This document shows positions 45,501 to 52,833 of a stretch of DNA of 64,000 bases, piece after piece. The position numbers and the translations under genes were made by a program. The first letter of the stretch is position 1. Each line of letters starts with the position of its first letter. The stretch is from Streptomyces sp. ISL-100. GTDB lineage: Bacteria > Actinomycetota > Actinomycetes > Streptomycetales > Streptomycetaceae. The notes under the pieces were generated by a model, which worked only from the letters and a program-made list of their open reading frames with translations, ran no database searches and had not been told where the DNA came from. Location: the NCBI RefSeq assembly GCF_018614615.1, contig NZ_JAGGOK010000070.1, forward strand, positions 62,001 through 126,000, written 5' to 3'.

Positions 45501-45831
45501 GACTCTTCCTGCAGTGGCCGTCGGCCCACCTGATGGGCGACCAGAACTCGTTGTCCGAGCCCTCCACCAGGGTGACCACGGCCGTGACCGCCAGGAACAG
45601 CAGGGTCAGCGCGCCCAAGAAGGTCAGGACGAGCAACGGGACGTACGACCCACGCTTGCGGACCCGCCACTTCCGGGCATGGGGCGCTGTCCGACGATCT
45701 CCTCCTCGCGCTCTTCCTCGTGCTGTATTGGCGACAGCAGCAAGAGAAAAGACGAGCCAGGGACTGACACACGAAGTAGCCGGCGTACGGGCAGAGCAGG
45801 AGTTGCGCGCGCGAGGCTCCGGAGTCTTCAC
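41539..45831 (-). CDS. Membrane NACHT-type NTPase fused in frame to a LacI regulator
   Basis: A single frame of 1430 codons from ATG 45831. Residues about 63-92 and 113-138 are membrane helices. A STAND/NACHT P-loop NTPase follows, with Walker A VVGGVGTGKTALVV (about 194-205), a Walker B-like RIVVLADGLEEAL (near 268) and IITSRPHDS. A charged coiled coil (KREAKEREKRRREERKREEK, near 770-810) precedes a C-terminal domain ending ...LDPGRTVVRTAASQAGSNC. The next residues, RRARTRKRAAARRQSAS and then MADVARVAGVSSQTVSRVSN, are the start and helix-turn-helix of a LacI regulator, complete to the end with VVGFDDIPEAGSFLPPLTTV. No start codon exists in the RRARTRK stretch. The likely junction is near 42565-42577. 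This may be a true chimera from a deletion. The first 40 residues are unconvincing as coding. Confidence 0.7.
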   Translation of the reverse strand: MKTPEPRARNSCSARTPATSCVSPWLVFSLAAVANTARGRARGGDRRTAPHARKWRVRKRGSYVPLLVLTFLGALTLLFLAVTAVVTLVEGSDNEFWSPIRWADGHCRKSQLSCGVLQTVVMPFLTLALATVAYLFFRFTRVRTAYLKKAREQPHELVETAGGIFGKVVGRDQLCEILMEDQRDSRFRRTHVVVGGVGTGKTALVVLLTQELARRGAIAVPLRLRSAEKELDFRKLAFERFSREVQGHIRSDAEAEKVWRRLCQQGRIVVLADGLEEALTAPELAEERDTIIRLAIRRANEERLPLIITSRPHDSLRGMEASLTDLEPLSEEAALTYISSGSAWEDRQRLDWIVEKAGIAEAPTYLQIAAELHDEGLLERALTGQSEEEAVETRGGDRAALRFHLLDTWINALIGGRFRPELPLNQEERRAAIHYLSAIACVGLATDSSEVRFSDVMDEQNPSRPRFPEIVLELDRRVEGSRLDLRLAAHWGMRMGLLELGGDRVRFQHSMIQAHLGARFMNAVIHPDFPRKRRAVAMFPAALRKPGRELLIAMVLYSRTPEGSCLHEEAHGDGEPWCPVSAARDLLLNAAWQAQTDRDHRAVPPGLHAPERRVSDAAQRLVGRTLHAKALELYAAALEIDSVDAAPQQHLIAMRLATAWPDLRARDPHTLRVAKALLVSRFGEAMRGVARRRTLQPAYLVLFEIARLEPSYPIRVAIAQEIGAGGDSPFAVLQARLRGPQGVQEPRMERDPDWMEELWVSQQPEAVAEEEYRRHRRAEGDIARTKREAKEREKRRREERKREEKEREDEEQRWRDDTMCAWLVPLLVGSVTTHRHQNTPYEFLEGWVRRVGAPDGAGAPALDLTVEVALAQGFKYAANRRHRHPHARPEAREYLSGQAWDMLKRTRFWFTRLTLLHALTLWALPDGVTVTQPAHGHGSDPAEQVRQWLALPDGEPQHPFVEAAAELCVWAMETRQPERFLWIDESGVAAHVGSQTAPRGEARKHHLWIPPSTGWSSLHPRAQQLLADVLLLLNLAERGDWPKDRLRRLQHTSRPDLPPCLTRDRGPLDPGRTVVRTAASQAGSNCRRARTRKRAAARRQSASMADVARVAGVSSQTVSRVSNGYAGVTEETRRQVLAAMKELGYRPNSAARALKRGEFRTIGVITFGLSTTGNVRTLEAIAVSAASEGYAVTLLPVAVPTQDEVRGAFSRLGELAVDAVIVILEVHLLDAVTLSLPPNVQVVVADSDAGDRYTVVDTDQAGGTRTAVRHLLDLGHRTVWHLAGPEESYAAQRRTDAWRAELTEAGRTPPPPVRGDWSAESGYRAGLELASEADCTAVFAANDQMALGLLRALHERGRSVPEDISVVGFDDIPEAGSFLPPLTTVHQDFAEVGRLCVEGALRQMRHDATEKGTTLVPTRLVVRASTAPPP

Positions 45832-45899
45832 CCGGAGCTATCGCCGTCCGGCGCGTTGTGCGGGGGACCGCCACGGGTTTCGGCGATTCTGGTACGACG

Positions 45900-46583
45900 A
45901 TGCGGATCACTCTGGTCATCGCGGTTCTCGCTGCCGTACAGGTGTGGGGCAATCGGCTCTCGGCCGACTGGTACGTCCCCCTCTGCGTCGCCACGGCCGC
46001 CGTTCTCCTGCTGATCGCCCGGTGGGACGGCCTCAGCTGGGTGGACCTCGGCCTCGGGGCCGGCCGTGCCCGCCGGGGACTGCGCTGGGGACTGGTCCTG
46101 GTCGGTGCCGTCATCGTGGTCTATCTGCTGGGTCTGGCCGTGCCGTTCACCCGGGAGGCCTTCCTGGACGAACGCGCGGCGGGACTCACCCCGGAAGAGC
46201 TGGTTTACCGCGTGCTGGTCCGTGTACCGCTCGGCACCGTGCTGCTCGAAGAGATCGCTTTCCGGGGAGTGGTGTGGGCCATGGTCGAGCGGCGGCGGGG
46301 ACACGTCTGGGCCACCGCCGTGTCCTCGGTGCTCTTCGGGTTCTGGCACGTGGCGCCCGCGCGGGGACTCACGCGCGCCAACGCGGCAGCCGAAGCGATC
46401 TTCGGCACGGGTACGACCGGAGTCGCCCTGTCCGTGGCAGCAGCGGTGGTCGGCACCGCCCTCGCCGGGGTGTTCTTCTGCGAACTCCGCCGCCGCTCCG
46501 GCAGTCTCATCCCGCCCGTCGCGCTGCACTGCGCCCTCAACAGCGCCGGCTATGCGCTCGCCTGGGCCGTCGCCCGCTGGTGA
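45900..46583 (+). CDS. CPBP (CAAX/Abi) family intramembrane metalloprotease
   Basis: 227 residues from ATG 45900, with several hydrophobic segments. Active-site motifs of the family are seen: LLEEIAFRGVVWAMV (EExxxR), SSVLFGFWHVAP (FxxxH) and HCALNSAG at the end. Bacterial members include bacteriocin self-immunity proteins and Abi proteins. The gene is divergent from the membrane NTPase chimera with only 68 bases between starts, so both share a promoter region. Confidence 0.85.
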   Translation: MRITLVIAVLAAVQVWGNRLSADWYVPLCVATAAVLLLIARWDGLSWVDLGLGAGRARRGLRWGLVLVGAVIVVYLLGLAVPFTREAFLDERAAGLTPEELVYRVLVRVPLGTVLLEEIAFRGVVWAMVERRRGHVWATAVSSVLFGFWHVAPARGLTRANAAAEAIFGTGTTGVALSVAAAVVGTALAGVFFCELRRRSGSLIPPVALHCALNSAGYALAWAVARW

Positions 46584-46655
46584 GGCGCGGGACTGCCCGG
46601 TCGGTGAGCTGCGGCGGTTCGCCGTCACACTCCCCGCGGGTGCTAGAAAAGGTGC

Positions 46656-49481
46656 GTGGCTAGACTTTTCGGTCGATCCGGGCGTCCGTCGCGCCGGCTG
46701 TCCGCTCCGGACGCCGACGGCTCGGACCACAACGAAAACCACGCTGCGAAGCAGCACGCGCCACCCCGCTCTCCCTGGCGGCGGCTGCGCTCCCTGCTGA
46801 CGGTACGCAGCCTCGCCGGTCAAGTCTTCGCGCTGCAAGTCATGGTCGCGCTACTGCTGGTTGTCGCGGCCGTGGTGGCCCTGGTGCTGCAGGCGGAGCG
46901 CGACAGCACGCGGGAGGCCCGCAACCGGTCGCTCGCGCTCGCCGAGACGTTCGCGCGGGCGCCCGGGGTGGTGCGGGCGCTGGACAGCGCGGATCCGACA
47001 GCGGAGTTGCAGCCGAGGACCGAAGAGATCATGAAGCGGACCGGCGTGGACTACATCGTCGTGTTCAGTACGTACGGCGTCCGCTTTACCCATCCCGACC
47101 CCGACCTGATCCGCGAGCACGTCGTCGGCACGTACGAAGAGGCGCTGGAAGGCCGGACGGAAACGACGACCTTCACCGGCAGCCTGGGGCCGGCCGTGGA
47201 CACCACCACCCCGATCTCCCGGCCGGACGGATCCATCGCCGGCATTGTCTCGGTCGGCATCACCGTCGAGACGGTGGAAAGCGCGGTGGACCAGCAGTTG
47301 CCGGTGCTCATGGGGACGGCGGCGGGGGCGCTTGCGCTGGCGGCGGGTGGCACGGCGCTGGTGGCGCGTCGGCTGCGGCGGCAGACGCACGGCCTGGGTG
47401 CAGTGGAGATGACCCGCATGTACGAGCATCACGACGCGGTGCTGCACGCCGTGCGCGAGGGCGTGCTGATCACCGGCGCTGACGGGCGGCTGCTGCTGGC
47501 CAACGACGAGGCCCGGCGGTTGCTGGACCTGCCGCAGGACGCGGAGGGTCGGCGGGTGTCGGAGCTGGGGCTGGACGGGGCGACGGCGGAGCTGCTGGCA
47601 TCGGGTGACGCGGTGACCGACGAGGTGCGTCTGGCGGGCGACCGGCTGCTGGCGGTGAACAAGCGGCCGACTGAGCCGTACGGGGGGCCGGTGGGCAGTG
47701 TGCTGACTCTGCGGGACTCCACGGAGCTGATGGCGCTGACGGGCCGGGCGGAGGTGGCGCGGGAGCGGCTGACGCTGCTGTACGAGGCGGGGGTTCGGAT
47801 CGGCACCACGCTGGATGTGGTGCGTACGGCGGAAGAGCTGGCGGAGGTCGCCGTCCCGCGCTTCGCCGACATCGTGACGGTGGAGTTGCTGGACCCCGTG
47901 CTGCGCGGCGACGAGCCGACCGGCTCCTTCACCGAGATGCGCCGCGCTGCTGTCGCCGGCATCCGGGGTGACGGGCCTCTCCAGCCGGTCGGCGACCTCA
48001 TCCGGTTCGTCGCGCCCACCACTGCGATGGCGACCGCCCTCACGGCCGGCCAGGCCCAGCTCGTCTCCGATCTGACCACCGCTCAGGGATGGCGGGCACA
48101 GGACCCGGAGGGTGCCGACGAAGCCCTCGCGTACGGCATCCACTCTCTGATCACGGTTCCGTTGCAGGCTCGCGGTGTGATCCTCGGGATGGTGAACTGC
48201 TGGCGGGCGGACAGGGCCGAGCCGTTCGACGAGGAAGACGTGTCCTTCGCCGAGGAGCTGGCCGCGCGGGCGGCGGTGTCCATCGACAACGCCCGCCGTT
48301 TCACGCGCGAGCACGCCATGGCCGTCACCTTGCAGCGCAGCCTGCTGCCCCGCGGCGTGCCCGAGCAGAACGCCCTGGACGTCGCCTGGCGCTATCTGCC
48401 CGCGCAAGCCGGAGCGGGCGGCGACTGGTTCGACGTCATCCCGCTGCCCGGTGCCCGGGTCGCGCTCGTGGTCGGCGATGTCGTCGGTCACGGTGTGCAT
48501 GCCGCCGCCACCATGGGCCGCCTGCGCACCGCCGTGCACAACTTCTCCGCCCTCGACCTCCCGCCCGGCGAACTCCTCGGGCACCTCGACGAGCTCGTCA
48601 CCCGTATCGACCAGGACGAAGGGGCCAACGGCGACGGAATCACGGGGGCCACCTGCCTGTACGCCATCTACGACCCGGTCACCGGGGCATGCAGCGTGGC
48701 CCGCGCCGGGCACCCCGGCCCTGTGCTGGTGCATCCCGACGGGAGCGTGGGCTTCCCGGACGTACCCATCGCCCCGCCGCTGGGACTGGGCGGGACCATG
48801 CCGTTCGAGACCACCGACCTGCGTCTGGCTGAGGGATCCCGCCTGGTCCTCTATACCGACGGCCTGGTCAAGGACCGGAACCGTGACATCGACGCCGGAC
48901 TGGAACTGCTCCGTACTTCCCTGGCCGCCACCGGGGACCGCGACCCGGACGCCACCTGCGAGGGCGTGATCGACACCATGCTCCCCGAACGCGCCAGTGA
49001 CGACATCGCCCTGCTGGTCGCCCGCACCCGCCTGCTGGATCCCGGGCAGATCGCCGTGTGGGATGTGCCCGCAGACCCGGCCGCTGTCGCCCCGGTGCGC
49101 GCCCAGTGCGGTGCGCGGCTGCGGGAGTGGGGCCTGGAAGAGATCGGCTACACCACCGAACTGATCCTCAGTGAGCTGATCACCAACGCCGTCCGCTATG
49201 CCTCGCCGCCCATCCGCGTACGGCTGTTGCGCGATCGCAGCTTGATCTGCGAGGTCTCCGACGGCAGCAGCACCTCACCGCATCTGCGCCGTGCGGCGAC
49301 CACCGACGAGGGCGGTCGCGGGCTGTTCCTGATCGCACACCTCGCCCACCGCTGGGGTACCCGCTACACCCCCGAAGGCAAGGTCATCTGGACCGAACAA
49401 CCCCTCCACGACGGCACGGCCACCACCGGAGAATCCCTCGCCGACCTCTTCCTCGGCGCGTGGGACGAAACCGCTCTGTGA
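46656..49481 (+). CDS. Membrane SpoIIE-family phosphatase with sensory domains
   Basis: 941 residues from GTG 46656 (AAAGG about five bases upstream). Order: basic N-terminus, membrane helix about 58-80 (LQVMVALLLVVAAVVALVLQ), a single-cache extracytoplasmic domain (about 85-200, DYIVVFSTYGVRFTHPDPDL), second membrane helix (about 208-228), PAS (about 250-345), GAF (about 365-540), PP2C/SpoIIE (about 560-770: TLQRSLLPRGVPEQ, GGDWFDVIPL, VVGDVVGHGVHAAATMGRLR, LVLYTDGLVKDRN) and HATPase_c (about 785-905: LILSELITNAVRYASPPIRV, GGRGLFLIAHLA). It would sense a periplasmic ligand and control a sigma-factor or anti-sigma pathway. Confidence 0.9.
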   Translation: MARLFGRSGRPSRRLSAPDADGSDHNENHAAKQHAPPRSPWRRLRSLLTVRSLAGQVFALQVMVALLLVVAAVVALVLQAERDSTREARNRSLALAETFARAPGVVRALDSADPTAELQPRTEEIMKRTGVDYIVVFSTYGVRFTHPDPDLIREHVVGTYEEALEGRTETTTFTGSLGPAVDTTTPISRPDGSIAGIVSVGITVETVESAVDQQLPVLMGTAAGALALAAGGTALVARRLRRQTHGLGAVEMTRMYEHHDAVLHAVREGVLITGADGRLLLANDEARRLLDLPQDAEGRRVSELGLDGATAELLASGDAVTDEVRLAGDRLLAVNKRPTEPYGGPVGSVLTLRDSTELMALTGRAEVARERLTLLYEAGVRIGTTLDVVRTAEELAEVAVPRFADIVTVELLDPVLRGDEPTGSFTEMRRAAVAGIRGDGPLQPVGDLIRFVAPTTAMATALTAGQAQLVSDLTTAQGWRAQDPEGADEALAYGIHSLITVPLQARGVILGMVNCWRADRAEPFDEEDVSFAEELAARAAVSIDNARRFTREHAMAVTLQRSLLPRGVPEQNALDVAWRYLPAQAGAGGDWFDVIPLPGARVALVVGDVVGHGVHAAATMGRLRTAVHNFSALDLPPGELLGHLDELVTRIDQDEGANGDGITGATCLYAIYDPVTGACSVARAGHPGPVLVHPDGSVGFPDVPIAPPLGLGGTMPFETTDLRLAEGSRLVLYTDGLVKDRNRDIDAGLELLRTSLAATGDRDPDATCEGVIDTMLPERASDDIALLVARTRLLDPGQIAVWDVPADPAAVAPVRAQCGARLREWGLEEIGYTTELILSELITNAVRYASPPIRVRLLRDRSLICEVSDGSSTSPHLRRAATTDEGGRGLFLIAHLAHRWGTRYTPEGKVIWTEQPLHDGTATTGESLADLFLGAWDETAL

Positions 49482-49663
49482 CCCGTGCGCAACTGGGGTG
49501 ACCCGCGGTATCCCCGCCATACGGCGGCTGTCAAGAGGTGTGACGCTCACGAATGTTTAACGAATCACAGACTTTTGCGCCTTCGTGGTGTCACAGTGAC
49601 TCAAGAGGCTGGAGTTACTGACCAGTTGGGCCAACCGTCCATGACTGAAGTCGGGGAGGGACC

Positions 49664-49942
49664 GTGACACGGCGAAACGCGGCACTGGACGCACGTGCCG
49701 CACTGTGCGGCCTGTTGCTCGCGGTCACGCTGCTCTGCGAGGTAGTCCTGGCGGCCGCCGGGGGAGTGGAGTTGAGCGCCGGAGGGACTTCCCGAAAGGC
49801 GACCTCCCTACCCGATTCGCCCGGCGAGTCCAGGGCCGATCAGGACCCTCTGGACAAGCTGCCCCTTCGCAACGGCGGCCGGCACAACAGCCCGCCGACC
49901 GCCCAAGCCCCGCCCACAGGCGGTCACCCCTCCCCGGCCTGA
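49664..49942 (+). CDS. Small exported hypothetical protein
   Basis: 92 residues from GTG 49664, supported by GGGGAGGGA a few bases upstream. The N-terminal DARAALCGLLLAVTLLCEVV is a plausible signal or membrane segment. The rest is proline-, glycine- and serine-rich. No family recognised. It sits just before the truncated carbonic anhydrase and may itself be cut at its end. Confidence 0.4.
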   Translation: MTRRNAALDARAALCGLLLAVTLLCEVVLAAAGGVELSAGGTSRKATSLPDSPGESRADQDPLDKLPLRNGGRHNSPPTAQAPPTGGHPSPA

Positions 49943-50039
49943 CAGGTGACGGCGGCCCCGCCGCCTCCTCGGCGCACGGGGCACCACCCCCCGGTACCCC
50001 CGGAGCTCGCCCTGCAGCACGGCCCGCCGTTCTGCAGGT

Positions 50040-50378
50040 GTTCAGCCTGGCGTCGCCGACATCGTCATCTGCGGCCATTCCCACTGCGGTGCCGTCGGTG
50101 CGATGGTGCGCCGCGAAGACCTCTCCGCCGTCCCCGCGGTGCGCGGCTGGCTGGAGAGCGCGTCACCGCCGCCCCTCTTCGACGGCCACTCGTCCCCGGC
50201 CATCGCCGAGGCCGTCCAGCACCACGTGCTGCGCCAGCTCCGGCGGTTGCGCGACTACCCGTGCGTCGCCCGCAGGACCGCGGAAGGACGACTGAACCTG
50301 CACGCCTGGTTCTACGAGATAGACACCGGCTCCGTGCTCGCCCACGGGCCGCACGACGACGCGTTCCTTCCGCTGTGA
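50040..50378 (+). pseudogene. 3' part of a beta-carbonic anhydrase gene
   Basis: From about 50040 the frame reads GVADIVICGHSHCGAVGAMV and ends LNLHAWFYEIDTGSVLAHGP. This is the second half of a beta-class carbonic anhydrase, including the zinc-ligand histidine and cysteine of CGHSHCGA. The first half, with CSDSRV and the other zinc cysteine, is absent upstream in any frame. The join lies at about 50040-50046. Without the first Cys ligand it cannot be an active enzyme unless an internal ATG (50103) product has another role. Its stop overlaps the SulP start by GTGA. Confidence 0.8.
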
Positions 50379-51925
50379 GCGCCGCCGACACCCGCGAACG
50401 CGGGAACCGCGGGCGCCACCGGCGGGCGGCGCCGCAGCGCGCGGACGCCGAGCGGCCCTCCGCCTCGACCCTGCGATCCGACCTCACCGCATCCGTCGTC
50501 GTCTTCCTCGTCGCCCTGCCGCTGTGCGTGGGCGTGGCCGTGGCCTCCGGTGTTCCGGCGGAACTCGGCCTGGTCACCGGCATCGTCGGCGGGCTCGTCA
50601 CCGGACTGCTCCCCGGGAGCAGCCTCCAGGTCAGCGGACCGGCAGCGGGGCTGACCGTCCTCGTCCTCGAAGCCGTCACCGATTTCGGCCTCGGGGCCCT
50701 GGGTGTCTTCGTCCTCACGGCGGGCGTACTCCAGCTGGCCATGGGCGCGCTGCGGCTGGGCCGCTGGTTCCGCGCCATTTCCATCGCCGTGGTGGAAGGG
50801 ATGCTGGCCGGGATCGGCCTCGTCCTGATCGCCGGTCAGCTGTACGCCATGGCCGACGCGAAGGCGCCCGGCTCGGGCCCCGCCAACCTGCTGGGCCTGC
50901 CCGAGCTGATTTTCCGTACGGCCCGCTCGCCCGAGGCGGTGACCGCGTTCGCGCTCGGCGCGGCCACCGTCGTACTGATGGCCCTGTGGAAGCACCTGCC
51001 GCCAAAAGTCAGGCTGGTCCCCGCACCGCTGGCCGCCGTGGCGCTGACCACCTCCGTTGTGGCGCTGTTCGCGCTGCCCGTGAAGCGGGTCGACGTACAG
51101 GGGCTGCTGGGCGCGATCCGGCCACCGTCACTCGACGACCTCGGCCACATCACGGATGCAGGAGTGGTCGGGGCGATCGGCACGGTCGTGGCCATCACGC
51201 TCATCGCGTCGGCGGAGAGTCTGTTCAGCGCCGCTGCCGTCGACCGGCTGCACAGCGGCCCCGGCACCGACTACGACAAGGAGTTGATGGCGCAGGGCGC
51301 GGGCAACGCCCTGTGCGGAGCCCTCGGGGCGCTGCCGATGACCGCGGTCATCGTGCGCAGCGCGGCCAATGTGCAAGCGGGTGCCCGGACCAAGGTGTCG
51401 CGAGTGATGCACGGCGTATGGCTGCTGCTCTTCGCGGCGCTCGTGCCGGCCGCGCTCGGCCTCATCCCGGTCGCCTCACTCGCCGGCATCCTGATCTACT
51501 CCGGCTGGAAGCTCATCCCGCTGAAGGAGCTCGGGCCACTGTGGCGCGAGCACCGCGGGGAGGCGCTGATCCTGGTGGCGACTGCGATCGCCATTGTCGC
51601 GACGAACATGTTCGAGGGCGTGCTGGCCGGGCTGCTGCTCGCCGTCGCCAAGTCGGCGTGGGAGACGTCGCACGTCCAGGTGCACGTGGATGAGGGCTCC
51701 GACCGGAACGGCCCCCTGCGTGTGGTCCTCTCCGGCAATGCGACCTTCCTGCGGCTGCCCCGGATCCTCGACACCCTCGAAGGACTGCCGAAGGGCCGGC
51801 ATATCGAGCTCGACCTGCTCGACCTGCGGCACCTCGATCACGCGTGCAGTACGGCCCTCACCAACTGGGCCGACCGGCACAACAAGGGGGAAGGAGCGAC
51901 CCGCGTGCTGATGCCCGCCGCCTGA
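50375..51925 (+). CDS. SulP-family anion transporter
   Basis: Integral membrane transporter of 516 residues starting at the GTG overlapping the carbonic anhydrase stop. A basic N-terminus is followed by ten or more hydrophobic segments: DLTASVVVFLVALPLCVGVA, GSSLQVSGPAAGLTVLVLEA and NALCGALGALPMTAVIVRSA. The C-terminal STAS domain is VLSGNATFLRLPRILDTLEG and ELDLLDLRHLDHACSTALTN. SulP proteins carry sulfate, bicarbonate or other anions. Neighbouring carbonic anhydrase suggests bicarbonate, and that partner is broken here. A strong terminator follows. Confidence 0.9.
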   Translation: MSAADTRERGNRGRHRRAAPQRADAERPSASTLRSDLTASVVVFLVALPLCVGVAVASGVPAELGLVTGIVGGLVTGLLPGSSLQVSGPAAGLTVLVLEAVTDFGLGALGVFVLTAGVLQLAMGALRLGRWFRAISIAVVEGMLAGIGLVLIAGQLYAMADAKAPGSGPANLLGLPELIFRTARSPEAVTAFALGAATVVLMALWKHLPPKVRLVPAPLAAVALTTSVVALFALPVKRVDVQGLLGAIRPPSLDDLGHITDAGVVGAIGTVVAITLIASAESLFSAAAVDRLHSGPGTDYDKELMAQGAGNALCGALGALPMTAVIVRSAANVQAGARTKVSRVMHGVWLLLFAALVPAALGLIPVASLAGILIYSGWKLIPLKELGPLWREHRGEALILVATAIAIVATNMFEGVLAGLLLAVAKSAWETSHVQVHVDEGSDRNGPLRVVLSGNATFLRLPRILDTLEGLPKGRHIELDLLDLRHLDHACSTALTNWADRHNKGEGATRVLMPAA

Positions 51926-51947
51926 CCTCGTTCAGTACGGGCCCCCT

Positions 51948-51987
51948 CCCACGCAGACCCGCACCGACCGGTGCGGGTCTGCGTGGG
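51948..51987 (+). terminator. Perfect 18-base hairpin after the SulP gene
   Basis: CCCACGCAGACCCGCACC and its exact complement (51970-51987) flank the loop GACC, 22 bases after the SulP stop. It is the strongest hairpin noticed in the window. Confidence 0.9.
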
Positions 51988-52104
51988 GTGTTCGGGAACC
52001 GGCCGTTCCGTAGCTGCTCCTACGGGATGCTCTCGCCCGCTGGGGCTAGCTTGAGGAGCGGCTGTCCGTGCGGGCAGTGCGACCTGCGGTAGGAGGAGGC
52101 GTCG

Positions 52105-52497
52105 ATGAAGGCTGCGGTGCGCAAGTGGGAGGCGGTGCGGGAGTTCGCTCTCGGACTGCCGGAAGCCGTGGAAGAGTTCCCCTGGGGCCCCGAGGACTGT
52201 GTAGTGAAGGTCAACAAAAAGATCTTCGTCTTTCTCGGCAACACGGACGGCCCCCAGCCCCCCGGTCTGTCCGTCAAGCTGAAGGATCCAGCGCTGCACG
52301 AGCACGCGATGACCGCGCCGGGGGCCGAGCCCACCGGTTACGGACTCGGCAAGGCGGGCTGGGTCTCCGTACCACTGGGGGAGAAGGGAGCGCCGACGGC
52401 CGAGGTGCTGTGCGAATGGGTGGAGGAGAGCTACCGGACCGTCGCCCTCAAGCGACAGGTCAAGGAACTCGACGCACGGATCGAGGCAAACGGCTAG
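52105..52497 (+). CDS. MmcQ/YjbR family protein
   Basis: 130 residues from ATG 52105 (GGAGGAGG just upstream). The fold is the YjbR/DUF419 kind of small DNA-binding-like protein: REFALGLPEAVEEFPWGPED, KIFVFLGNTDGPQPPGLSVK and GKAGWVSVPLGEKGAPTAEV, then WVEESYRTVALKRQVKELDA. Family members are in many bacteria with no settled function. The gene stands alone after a terminator. Confidence 0.85.
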   Translation: MKAAVRKWEAVREFALGLPEAVEEFPWGPEDCVVKVNKKIFVFLGNTDGPQPPGLSVKLKDPALHEHAMTAPGAEPTGYGLGKAGWVSVPLGEKGAPTAEVLCEWVEESYRTVALKRQVKELDARIEANG

Positions 52498-52833
52498 ACG
52501 AGCCACGAGGGTTTCGAAAACGGGTGCGAGTGCTGCGAGTTGCTCGCGTATCCGGCTTTCTTTGCGTGAATGGAAGTTACTCCGGCGTCTTGTTCCTCAT
52601 GAGTCACTTGTGCAAGGGTGAACTTCCTCACGTGTGGTCAATGGTCAGGCTTGTTTCAGCGATCGAACCCCTCATGCCGGTCAGCCCAAAAGGCGCTCAG
52701 TCGTGCTGCTGTGACTCCGGTAAAAGGGTGCTTTCTCCCCGTCACGCGGACTTGGTATGCACCAATCACGGGCCGATTTCCGGCGACCAGAACTTCTCTG
52801 TGCCATTTTGCGCCTTGGAAGGAAAACAGTTCT
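52498..52833 (+). other. Non-coding promoter region before the ricin-lectin gene
   Basis: About 336 bases without a gene. It contains GTTTCGAAAAC, a near palindrome (52511-52521), and the tandem TGGTCAATGGTCA near 52635. Open frames here are not supported. It is long enough for several regulatory sites, but I could not define a -35/-10 pair. Confidence 0.5.

Noticed and set aside
49485..49667. 60-codon open frame after the SpoIIE gene
   Set aside because: No ribosome binding site and no recognisable pattern. It overlaps the start of the next small gene.
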